Assembly: GCF_000760695.4 (NCBI RefSeq)
Contig: NZ_JHEG04000001.1
Location: forward strand, 2,762,452-2,826,451
Direction: 5' to 3'
Length of the DNA stretch: 64,000 nt
Source: Tolypothrix bouteillei VB521301
Lineage (GTDB): Bacteria; Cyanobacteriota; Cyanobacteriia; Cyanobacteriales; Nostocaceae
Part shown: positions 26,278-34,296 of the stretch, in pieces
Layout: the number at the start of each line of letters is the position of its first letter
How positions within the stretch are numbered: position 1 is the first letter of the stretch
Made by a program: the position numbers and the translations under genes
The notes under the pieces: model-generated
Databases searched by the model: none
Told to the model about the DNA's origin: nothing
What the model saw: only the letters and a program-made list of their open reading frames with translations

Positions 26278-28203
26278 CTAAAATGTCAAAGTGGTACGAA
26301 GTACGCCGACTGTTGTTGTGTCGTTTCTGCTATCACCTTCTGGATTAAAGAGAACAAAAGCACCAGGGGTAATGCTGATATTGTTATTGACTTTGAGACG
26401 GTAATATGCCTCTAAATGGTAGGGAACGGCACGATCTACACCTGCATCGGCCAGTCGAGCATCACCATCGGCAGAGGTACGATAAAGTGGCTGTCCAAAA
26501 ATAATGCCTGCATTATTCCCTTTTCCAAATAAATCGCTAAAGTGAAGCCCAGCCATCCAACTTGTGAAAGTGGTAGAAGCATCCACACGACCAGAAGAAT
26601 CATCCACAAATATAGCTGCACCATATCCAGAAAAAGCAACTTTTGGGGAAACCCGCCACGTGACTGTACCACCAACAGAGTTCAATTGAACTGGTATTCC
26701 TAAAGGAACATTAGCTAAGGCACCAATATCACTACTCGTCAATCCCGTACCCAAGATATTGATTTCGTGATAACTGTGGGCATAGTTTAGAGCAAAATCG
26801 AGGGAATTGCTCGGTCTAAAGGTTAACTGTGTTGACACAACCGAACTACCACCAAATACACCTGCACCTAAAGGCGTGTTAGAAACCCCAGGCTGTATAT
26901 CCGCACCTGAACTTACAATGTTGGCATTTGCACTACCATACAAAGCCCTTAAATCCAACTGCTTTGAGATATTAAAAATGAATCCTGCTGCTGATGCCAA
27001 ACCCGAACCAGAAGTACCGCCGGAGACACGTACTACAGGGTTTAAACCTGCAAAGCGAGAAATAGACTCTTGCCCTTCACCGTAAAAAGGCGTAACTGCA
27101 GGAAAGGCATCGGATACTTCTGCTGCAGGACCAGCAAACAAAGTTAATTGATTGGCAACAGGAAAGATGTAAAGCAGTTTGTAAAGCTCAATATCGTTCG
27201 CACCGGTGGAGGTTAATGTCTTAACATCAAAACCGGGAAATTGGGGTTCAAAACTTACACGTGCGCTGCTAGCATTGAGTAGATTTGAAGCCAAACCTAA
27301 AGATTGTTGAAGGCTACCATTACCGGTTACACCACCTAAAAAGTTATGCGCTTGCAAACCAGTAATCAATAAGTCTTTGCCAGTGAAGCTGGTATTGAGG
27401 TTTAACCGCACTCTGTTCGTCAAAATAATATTGGGGTCATCTCGACCGGGAGCACCCCCTGTAGCACCAATCCCTGCAATAATAGCCTCTCCATTGAGTT
27501 TGGTTGTTATGGAAAACTGATTGGCTTCCAATTCAGCGGCACGAGCTTCTACAGCATCTACCCGACCTCGCAGTGTTGCTAATTCCGCAGTAAATTCTTC
27601 TTGCAATCTCTGCAAAGTCACTAAATCTTCTTTTCTTACCAAATCAGCAGTTGCTGTCGCAATCAGTTCATTGACTCGGTCCAAACAAGCATTTAAACCA
27701 GCCGCAAATTCATAACGAGTCAAAGCACGGTTACCCCGATAAGTGCCATTTGGATAACCGGCAATACAACCATAACGCTCTACGAGAGATTGTAATGCTT
27801 GAAAAGCCCAGTCTGTAGTCTTTACATCAGACAGTTGCGATACAGATGTAACTTGTGCCGAACTTTCTCCTTGTGAAGATTTTGAGACAGGTAAAACTGG
27901 AGATGTAGGAGCAATGGTCTGCCCTAAATCTCTATTTTCTGACTGTTGTTTGATAACGGGTAAGTCTTGTTGTTGGGATACAATAAATTCTGCTTGGGTT
28001 ACATTGGGTACAATATTCCCATCAAAAAACTCGCTTGCGTTCTGAGTACTACTAATGTTAAAATTTGCTAAGTTCTCCGGATCTATTAACGCCTGTTCGT
28101 CGTCTGCTATTTTATAATTAACACTAGCTTGTACGGGCAATATTTTAGCAAACAGACACAAGAAAGTGGCTCCGCCACCGCAGGCTAGCAGATATTTCTT
28201 CAT
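26278..28203 (-). CDS. Iron-uptake porin (SLH domain plus OprB-like beta-barrel)
   Basis: The 641-residue outer-membrane protein starts with a signal peptide (MKKYLLACGGGATFLCLFAK, cleavage likely after QAS). An SLH domain follows near residues 120-180 (LSDVKTTDWAFQALQSLVER, CIAGYPNGTYRGNRALTRYE), which tethers the barrel to peptidoglycan-linked polymers. A coiled coil comes next (about 195-225, LRGRVDAVEARAAELEANQF), then an OprB/SomA-type beta-barrel ending in an aromatic residue (TTLTF), as needed for outer-membrane insertion. Cyanobacterial porins of this family are named iron uptake porins. A short A/T-rich leader precedes the start. Confidence 0.9.
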   Translation of the reverse strand: MKKYLLACGGGATFLCLFAKILPVQASVNYKIADDEQALIDPENLANFNISSTQNASEFFDGNIVPNVTQAEFIVSQQQDLPVIKQQSENRDLGQTIAPTSPVLPVSKSSQGESSAQVTSVSQLSDVKTTDWAFQALQSLVERYGCIAGYPNGTYRGNRALTRYEFAAGLNACLDRVNELIATATADLVRKEDLVTLQRLQEEFTAELATLRGRVDAVEARAAELEANQFSITTKLNGEAIIAGIGATGGAPGRDDPNIILTNRVRLNLNTSFTGKDLLITGLQAHNFLGGVTGNGSLQQSLGLASNLLNASSARVSFEPQFPGFDVKTLTSTGANDIELYKLLYIFPVANQLTLFAGPAAEVSDAFPAVTPFYGEGQESISRFAGLNPVVRVSGGTSGSGLASAAGFIFNISKQLDLRALYGSANANIVSSGADIQPGVSNTPLGAGVFGGSSVVSTQLTFRPSNSLDFALNYAHSYHEINILGTGLTSSDIGALANVPLGIPVQLNSVGGTVTWRVSPKVAFSGYGAAIFVDDSSGRVDASTTFTSWMAGLHFSDLFGKGNNAGIIFGQPLYRTSADGDARLADAGVDRAVPYHLEAYYRLKVNNNISITPGAFVLFNPEGDSRNDTTTVGVLRTTLTF

Positions 28204-28715
28204 GGTAACTCCTCACAACATAGCGACAACTTAACTGTAATTATTACAAACTACAACTTAAGTAAACTCTTTGAAGATTTTACAACAGAAAGTTACTAAG
28301 GTTACTGCATTTTTCTGATGACTTGCACAAAATTTTGTTCAAAATACTTTATATTAAGAATATGTGTTGCTTGGGTAAGCCTTAATCAAGCTACTATTAA
28401 GACCGTTCCGTTTGGTTTTTTTCAAGTATTGCCTAAACCTCGAAAATATGCTTTCCAAAGAGAGCACTCTAATTTGGAAAAAACACCAAGAGATTGAGAT
28501 CGGTTCTATACAAACGATCGCCCGCCTTTGCGGACTTCATATCAAGTTCATGCAGGCAGACGATCGCTTGTGTAGCTGAGGCAGCACGTTACCTAAAGCG
28601 CCTCTACAGTTTAATATGCAAATTAGATATGGAACGCAGCACCTTAGCAACATAATGTGTTCGCTGTAAGGCGAGATCGTTAAACAGTTTGGTTTTTCTT
28701 GCCCGCTTACTTATT
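28204..28715. other. Intergenic region between the porin and AspRS genes
   Basis: This region carries the porin promoter. A 43-codon frame at 28448-28579 (plus strand, MLSKESTLIWKKHQEIEIGS...) is open but has no ribosome site or recognisable family, so I do not call it a gene. Two CGATCG/HIP1-like sites are present. Confidence 0.45.
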
Positions 28716-30014
28716 TCAGGGTGAAATCCGATATCTATCTCTTGGATAAAGAGTTGCTTGTTTTACACTAGGAAGACTCAAGATTCGTGAAGTGAGTCTT
28801 TCTAAACCAATAGCCAATCCACCATGAGGCGGCATTCCCATATCAAACATCTGTAAATGATTTTCAAAAGATATGGGATCGATCGCACGCTGGCGAAGTG
28901 CTTGTTCTAAATCCTCACGTTTATGCAGTCTTTGCCCTCCAGTTGTAATTTCAATACCCTCAAAAAGAAGGTCAAAGCTTTGAGACGCTCCGTTGTTACC
29001 TCTAGGGTAAGTGTAAAATGGACGGGCTGATAGTGGAAAGCCAATCACAAAAAGAGCGTTTATACCAGTTTCAGCTTCTGCAAGCTGACAAAGTTGGCGT
29101 TCAGCCTCTGGATCTAGGTCGTCTGTTAAGTCAGTGCGATTGTAAAATTGATTGAGTCGCTCAAGACACTCTTGAAATTCCCAAATAGGGACTTTCGTCA
29201 TTTTCGGCAAAAGCTGAGAGCGATATCTTTTGATGATATCCCCGTAATTCTCATTAAGCATTTCAAAAATGTAAGTCAAGAGTTCTTTCTCCAACTGAAT
29301 AACCTCTTCGGGTTGCTCGATGAAGCCTAGTTCAAGGTCTAGAGAGTAATATTCTGTGAGATGACGGCTACTCGCGTGGGGTTCCGCACGGTAAACATGA
29401 CCCGTTTCAAAAACTCTTTCCAATCCAGCTACCCCTTGCTCTTTATAAAACTGGGGACTTTGAGCAAGGTAAGCAGAACGTTCAAAATATTTAATTTCAA
29501 ATAAATTCGTCCCTCCTTCTGTTCCACCAGACACTATTTTGGAGGTGACAATTTCAGTGAAGTGCTTTTCCCATAGAAATTGACGAAAATAATGCAGAAT
29601 TGCTGCTTGTATCCTAAAAATATCGCCAACGCTGTGATTGCGAAGTGATAGAGGACGATAAGCCAAAATTGTGTCAATGCCAATTTCAGAAATGTCCTCC
29701 GAAGAATTAAAGGGAAGACAATGAGAGACTCGATTGAAAACAAAAACTTCAGTGACTTCTATCTCAAAACCCCTGGAAGAACGAGAATCGGGTTTGACCC
29801 AACCCTTAATTTCAACTGGTTGATCGAGTTTTAAAGAGAGCGATCGCGTATATGCTGAATCTGCAACACACTGAATCTCTCCGCTACAGTCTTTGAGAAT
29901 AATAAAAGTTGTTTTCGCCAGTTCTCGAAGACGGTATATCCATCCCCGAATGAAAACCTGTTCTGAAACTGATGGGTTAAGAGAATCGATCGGTACCCGT
30001 TCCTTATTTACCAT
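28716..30014 (-). CDS. Archaeal/eukaryal-type aspartyl-tRNA synthetase (AspRS2)
   Basis: The 432-residue class IIb synthetase has an N-terminal OB fold (FIRGWIYRLRELAK) and a catalytic domain with SGGTEGGTNLFEIKYF, AYLAQSPQFYKEQ, motif 2 (FETGHVYRAEPHASSRHLTE), EITTGGQRLHKRE and motif 3 (MPPHGGLAIGLERL). It lacks the GAD insertion of normal bacterial AspRS (~590 residues) and matches the compact archaeal type found in a minority of bacteria, often non-discriminating and charging tRNA-Asn as well. It lies next to an ABC exporter on the other strand. A canonical aspS would be expected elsewhere in the genome. It may have come by transfer. Confidence 0.88.
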   Translation of the reverse strand: MVNKERVPIDSLNPSVSEQVFIRGWIYRLRELAKTTFIILKDCSGEIQCVADSAYTRSLSLKLDQPVEIKGWVKPDSRSSRGFEIEVTEVFVFNRVSHCLPFNSSEDISEIGIDTILAYRPLSLRNHSVGDIFRIQAAILHYFRQFLWEKHFTEIVTSKIVSGGTEGGTNLFEIKYFERSAYLAQSPQFYKEQGVAGLERVFETGHVYRAEPHASSRHLTEYYSLDLELGFIEQPEEVIQLEKELLTYIFEMLNENYGDIIKRYRSQLLPKMTKVPIWEFQECLERLNQFYNRTDLTDDLDPEAERQLCQLAEAETGINALFVIGFPLSARPFYTYPRGNNGASQSFDLLFEGIEITTGGQRLHKREDLEQALRQRAIDPISFENHLQMFDMGMPPHGGLAIGLERLTSRILSLPSVKQATLYPRDRYRISP

Positions 30015-30392
30015 ATGCTATAGTCCGCAAAAAACTACAAATGACCATCAAATGAGGTTTGTATTGTTTAATTGCTGGAACCATAACAACGGCGGTACCA
30101 TCCAGCTTCCACAAACTTAACTTTTTTGCTTCTCAGCACAAGAATGTGGCACTTAATTGCTGCAGTGTCGTTGCAGTGACGTTTCGCGCTACTAATGCCT
30201 ATCTCAACAGTTTTTCACTTCTATTGGATTTCCTGTTCGAGCGAACCTCTCAGACGGGTCTTTCGTCTTCTACGAGTTTAATGAATTTTAGCAAATTTTT
30301 TGCTAAGTGCTGCTATTCATAATTCCGAAATCACGTTAAATCTTGTTGTATTACAATTGTAGCACAAAGCCGCCGGAAGAGGTTTATCGTAG
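30015..30392. other. Intergenic region between the divergent AspRS and ABC exporter genes
   Basis: No gene is supported. A small palindrome TTAGCAAA-TTTTTTGCTAA lies near 30288-30306. Confidence 0.5.
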
Positions 30393-31346
30393 ATGGCAGC
30401 CTTAGAATTAGAAAATTTACGCAAAACGTTTACCCTGACTCCCGGTTGGGGACTCAACAAAGTCCGTAAGGAAATTGTCGCAGTAGATAATATCAGTTTA
30501 AGCGTTCCTACAGGTCAAGCGATCGCTTTCATCGGTCCCAATGGTGCGGGAAAATCCACCACTATCAAAATGCTAACGGGTATTTTACACCCTACGTCTG
30601 GAACTGCAAGATTGTTAGGTCTCAATCCCTGGCGCAATCGTCGCGAACTTGCTTATCAGATAGGAGTTGTCTTTGGACAGCGATCGCAATTATGGTATCA
30701 CCTTCCGCCCCGTGACACTCTCGAGTTATTAGCCCGGATCTATAATATAGACCGCCACGAGTACATAAAGCGCCGGGACATACTCGTTCAACGTTTTGAC
30801 CTCTCACCATTTTGGAACATTCCAGTACGCAAACTATCATTAGGTCAGAGGATGCGAGCGGAAGTTGCAGCCAGCTTACTCCACTCACCGCGATTGTTGT
30901 TTCTTGACGAACCAACTATTGGTCTTGACGTTATTGCCCGCCAGGAATTGCGGGATTTGATCCGTGAGTGGAATCGCAATGAAGGTTTAACTGTATTCCT
31001 CACCAGTCACGATACGGGTGATATTGAACGAGTCGCGCAACGAGTTGTTGTAATCAATCACGGGCGAGTCGTACTCGATGATGAAGTGACAGCTATGCGC
31101 CGTCAGTATCTTGAATCGAAAATTCTCAGTGTAAGGTTTCATCACTCGATTCCCGATCTAACCATACCGGGTGTCTCCTTCATGCAAAAAAGTGAGTATG
31201 CTCTCAAGCTAGAGGTTAACACCCGCATCACTCCAATCGAAGCAGTGATGAGCCAAATTCTGCAAGCAGGTTCTGTAGCCGATATTGCTATTGAAGACCC
31301 TCCTTTAGAAGAAGCGATCGCGCACATTTACTCTCAAAAATTTTAG
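30393..31346 (+). CDS. ATP-binding subunit of an ABC-2 type exporter
   Basis: The 317-residue ATPase has Walker A GPNGAGKST (about residues 49-57), the signature LSLGQRMRAEVAASLL, Walker B LLFLDEPTIGLD and a switch His in LTSHDTGDIE. The C-terminal ~80 residues form the accessory domain seen in the DrrA/NodI-like class. The start is preceded by GGAAGAGG. It is the first gene of a three-gene operon with two DUF990-like permeases. The substrate is unknown. Confidence 0.9.
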   Translation: MAALELENLRKTFTLTPGWGLNKVRKEIVAVDNISLSVPTGQAIAFIGPNGAGKSTTIKMLTGILHPTSGTARLLGLNPWRNRRELAYQIGVVFGQRSQLWYHLPPRDTLELLARIYNIDRHEYIKRRDILVQRFDLSPFWNIPVRKLSLGQRMRAEVAASLLHSPRLLFLDEPTIGLDVIARQELRDLIREWNRNEGLTVFLTSHDTGDIERVAQRVVVINHGRVVLDDEVTAMRRQYLESKILSVRFHHSIPDLTIPGVSFMQKSEYALKLEVNTRITPIEAVMSQILQAGSVADIAIEDPPLEEAIAHIYSQKF

Positions 31347-31384
31347 ATCTGAATGGGTCTAATTGATACACGCAAACTTGTAAA

Positions 31385-32182
31385 ATGAACAGCCTGAATA
31401 AATATATATGGATTGGCTTAACAGCCGCTCGTTCCAACCTTGCTTACATAGGAGAAGTAGCATCTAGAGGGCTTTTTCTCTTTGTAATACTCTATATTTT
31501 CCTGCAACTTTGGCGCGTTACTTATACAGAAACAAATGCCGAACAATTGGGAGGGTTAACGCTCTCTCAAATGATATGGTATTTGGGTATTACTGAGTCT
31601 ATTGTGCTTTCAAATCCGCCAATTGCTCAAGAAGTAGACCACGATGTCAGAACAGGAGCGCTAGCAATACAACTGATACGTCCCGTATCTTACCCCTTAT
31701 ATAGATTGTGGACAACTTTAGGCGAGCGAATAGTCCGCTTCAGTTTGAATATGGCAGTAACAGTAGGGCTTGTGTTGTTATTTGTCGGATTCATCCCCAT
31801 AAGTTTGACAGGTTTATTTTTGTTTCTACTAGCACTGCCACTAGCATTTGTGTTGGATTTCTTAGGAACCTTTTCAGTTGGCTTAGCAGCTTTTTGGCTG
31901 GAAAATACTTCAGGGTTAATGCTGATTTACAGCCGAATTATGATGATTTTAGGTGGAATGCTTCTTCCTCTAGATTTATTACCCGAGCAATGGCAACCTT
32001 TATTAAAAGCTCTGCCCTTTGCCAGTATTTTATACGGTCCGGCTCGTTTGTTTGTCAATCCCGACCTCACTTTTGCCAGTGAACTATTACTCAAACAAGG
32101 TATCGCAATAGGTGTGTTGGGTTTATTAGTGACTTGCGTGTATCGTACAGCAGTCAAACGCATTCATGCCAATGGAGGGTAA
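31385..32182 (+). CDS. ABC-2 family permease (DUF990-like), subunit 1
   Basis: The 265-residue protein has six predicted membrane helices and the conserved loop WYLGITESIVLSNPPIAQEVDHDVRTGA (shortened here to its key part, EVDHDVRTGALAIQLIRPVS), typical of the ABC-2 membrane-6/DUF990 family. It would pair with the second permease to form a heterodimeric channel driven by the upstream ATPase. Confidence 0.86.
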   Translation: MNSLNKYIWIGLTAARSNLAYIGEVASRGLFLFVILYIFLQLWRVTYTETNAEQLGGLTLSQMIWYLGITESIVLSNPPIAQEVDHDVRTGALAIQLIRPVSYPLYRLWTTLGERIVRFSLNMAVTVGLVLLFVGFIPISLTGLFLFLLALPLAFVLDFLGTFSVGLAAFWLENTSGLMLIYSRIMMILGGMLLPLDLLPEQWQPLLKALPFASILYGPARLFVNPDLTFASELLLKQGIAIGVLGLLVTCVYRTAVKRIHANGG

Positions 32183-32188
32183 GGGAAA

Positions 32189-32986
32189 ATGTTATCAAAT
32201 TTACTTTCTTACTTACAATTAGCAGCAGCATATGTTCGCCTTAACTTAAATGCTCACTTGGAATATCGTGGGGCATTTATCACCCAAGTGGTAGCAATGA
32301 TTTTAAATAACACCATATGGATAATATTTTGGTGCTTGTTCTTCACACGCTTTCCGGTGCTGCGAGGTTGGACAATACAGGATGTTATAACTCTTTGGGC
32401 AATGTCATCAGCAGGTTTTGGTTTAGCTCATGCTATCTACGGTAATGCTTGGTTACTCACCAATTTAATTGTCCAAGGGCAGTTAGATGTGTGGATGTCA
32501 TATCCCCGTACTCTTTTGCCGCATTTGCTTTTGGGTCAGATGAATGCTACATCTTGGGGAGATTTGTTATTTGGGTATGGAATTTATGTATTCTTTGTCA
32601 AGCCAGATATCATACATTTTCTGATGTTTGCTGTCTTGACAGTTTCAGCAGCCGCATTGTTTGTAGGTTTTAGCGTTCTGACAGGAAGCTTGAGTTTTTA
32701 CTTAGGTAATTCTGAAGGGCTGACCCAGCAATGGAGAAATTCTTTGATTACCTTCAGTACATACCCACCGACTCTATTCGAGGGTTGGGTTAAAGTACTA
32801 CTATATACATTAATTCCTGCTGGTTTTGTTAGCTATTTACCTGTTACCGCTTTGCAGGAGGTATCTCTGGTACAGGCTTTGCTAGCAGTTGTTGGCTCTA
32901 CTGTAGTCTTGTTAATAGGAATAGGTGTATTTTATTGCGGATTGCGTCGCTACTCTTCTGGAAATCTGTTGAATATGCGTGGTTAG
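32189..32986 (+). CDS. ABC-2 family permease (DUF990-like), subunit 2
   Basis: The 265-residue, six-helix protein of the same family follows the first permease after 6 bp. It has the equivalent loop GQLDVWMSYPRTLLPHLLL and the C-terminal stretch FSTYPPTLFEGWVKVLLYTL. The three genes probably form one transcript. Homologous pairs are common in cyanobacteria and actinobacteria without an assigned substrate. Confidence 0.86.
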   Translation: MLSNLLSYLQLAAAYVRLNLNAHLEYRGAFITQVVAMILNNTIWIIFWCLFFTRFPVLRGWTIQDVITLWAMSSAGFGLAHAIYGNAWLLTNLIVQGQLDVWMSYPRTLLPHLLLGQMNATSWGDLLFGYGIYVFFVKPDIIHFLMFAVLTVSAAALFVGFSVLTGSLSFYLGNSEGLTQQWRNSLITFSTYPPTLFEGWVKVLLYTLIPAGFVSYLPVTALQEVSLVQALLAVVGSTVVLLIGIGVFYCGLRRYSSGNLLNMRG

Positions 32987-33605
32987 AGATTGCCAAAAAC
33001 TAAACTATCTATTTTGTGGGATGGGTGGAGTATCCATCCCTTGTTTTGAATCGTCGAGCTACCTTCGATATCTTATTTAGCGTTGCTCATACTACTTGTC
33101 GCAATTGATAATTTACTCGGCAAAATCAGTTCAAAACATTACGAAATTTACTATTTTTCTTTGTATATTAATATAGTTGGCCGAGATAGAATATTATTTT
33201 ATATCTATAAAATATTGGTTTAATTGTTTGTGCCAATACTAATGTTAAAATTGAGAATTTAAAAAGTATGATTGCTAAAAAATGTAGACATAAGATCGCT
33301 AAAACTTAAGCATTAACTGCATATTCTATTTTATCTAAGTAGGTAGGCACAATTAAACCGAACTATATAAACTTATGTAAAGTGTCACAAATGCTTTAAA
33401 GATTAAGCTTTTAAATGATTTACATTTCTTAATGTAGTTGTGTTTTTTAGCGCCCACCTACTTAATTAGTCAATATAGAAATCTCAATTGTCAGAAAAAA
33501 TCCTGAAAGAATACGTTATGTTTATTTCGCTTCTTGACTGGATATTGTTAATCAAGCGAGTCTCCTCCGGAGACTCTAAGCGGACGTTTATATATAGATA
33601 ACGTT
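32987..33605. other. Long intergenic region with a possible small inverted-repeat element
   Basis: TAAGTAGGTAGGC (33336-33348) and its near-complement GCCCACCTACTTA (33452-33464, one mismatch) bound a 129-bp AT-rich segment. An 8-bp palindrome GAGTCTCC-TCC-GGAGACTC lies at 33558-33576. No gene is seen. Confidence 0.5.
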
Positions 33606-34073
33606 ATGAAATTCAAAATATCCTACAACACATATGGATTTATTTTAGGCATTGGACTCATTTTTAACTGTGCATTAGCAATAAGTATATATCAGAAATC
33701 TTCTGACATAGAAACTTACATAAATAGCTTTTGTAAGAATCAGTTGAATGGAAAAAGTTTTACGAGAACCGAGCTATTGTTTGGTTTATCAAAATCAGAC
33801 GGCTCAAGGGTGAACGAAAAAGAATTTCAGTTTTTCATAGACAATGAAGTTACACCTCTTTTTCCTGATGGGCTAACCTTGTTAACTGGTAAGGGTCAAT
33901 TCAAGAATTCGCGTAAAATAGTTGTCAAAGAAGGGTCGAAGCTTTTAATATTACTTTATCCTTTTAACAGTGACAGTAACCGAAAAATTCAACAAATTCG
34001 ACAGGCATATGTAAAAAATTTTCAACAAGAGTCTGTGTTGCGTGTTGATGAACTATCATGCGTATCTTTCTAA
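33606..34073 (+). CDS. DUF3574 protein, membrane-anchored
   Basis: The 155-residue protein has one N-terminal hydrophobic helix (FILGIGLIFNCALAISIY), acting as a signal anchor or uncleaved signal. Its domain matches DUF3574: FTRTELLFGLSKSDGSRVNE, then VTPLFPDGLTLLTGKGQF, ending in ESVLRVDELSCVSF. The biochemical function of the family is not known to me. It stands alone between the ABC exporter and the glucosidase gene. Confidence 0.82.
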   Translation: MKFKISYNTYGFILGIGLIFNCALAISIYQKSSDIETYINSFCKNQLNGKSFTRTELLFGLSKSDGSRVNEKEFQFFIDNEVTPLFPDGLTLLTGKGQFKNSRKIVVKEGSKLLILLYPFNSDSNRKIQQIRQAYVKNFQQESVLRVDELSCVSF

Positions 34074-34085
34074 TAAATCAATCGA

Positions 34086-34208
34086 TCGCAAGATTTTGAT
34101 ATTGTTACCTTCGTTCACGTTGAAAATGATGGGTATGGCAAGCAAAAGTTAGCAGAGTTTATTGCTGAAGCTTGTACTAAATTTGTGGAGTTAACAGCAG
34201 CATTATAA
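34086..34208 (+). pseudogene. Possible C-terminal gene remnant
   Basis: A frame without a start codon translates to SQDFDIVTFVHVENDGYGK followed by QKLAEFIAEACTKFVELTAA and a stop at 34206-34208. The composition looks protein-like and ends naturally, but two stop codons lie just upstream and no family is recognised. It may be the tail of a lost gene. Confidence 0.3.
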
Positions 34209-34296
34209 AAATTCTGCCATCAGTAGGTTTATGCCCATAGGTTGAGTGTACTAAAGTGGCAATTGTTTTTAGATATACATCTACCTTGGAGGGTGC

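Noticed and set aside
28448..28579. 43-codon frame between the porin and AspRS genes
   Set aside because: No ribosome site or recognisable similarity; could be chance.
30059..30322. 87-codon frame upstream of the ABC exporter
   Set aside because: It covers the intergenic promoter region, lacks a ribosome site and shows no coherent protein character.
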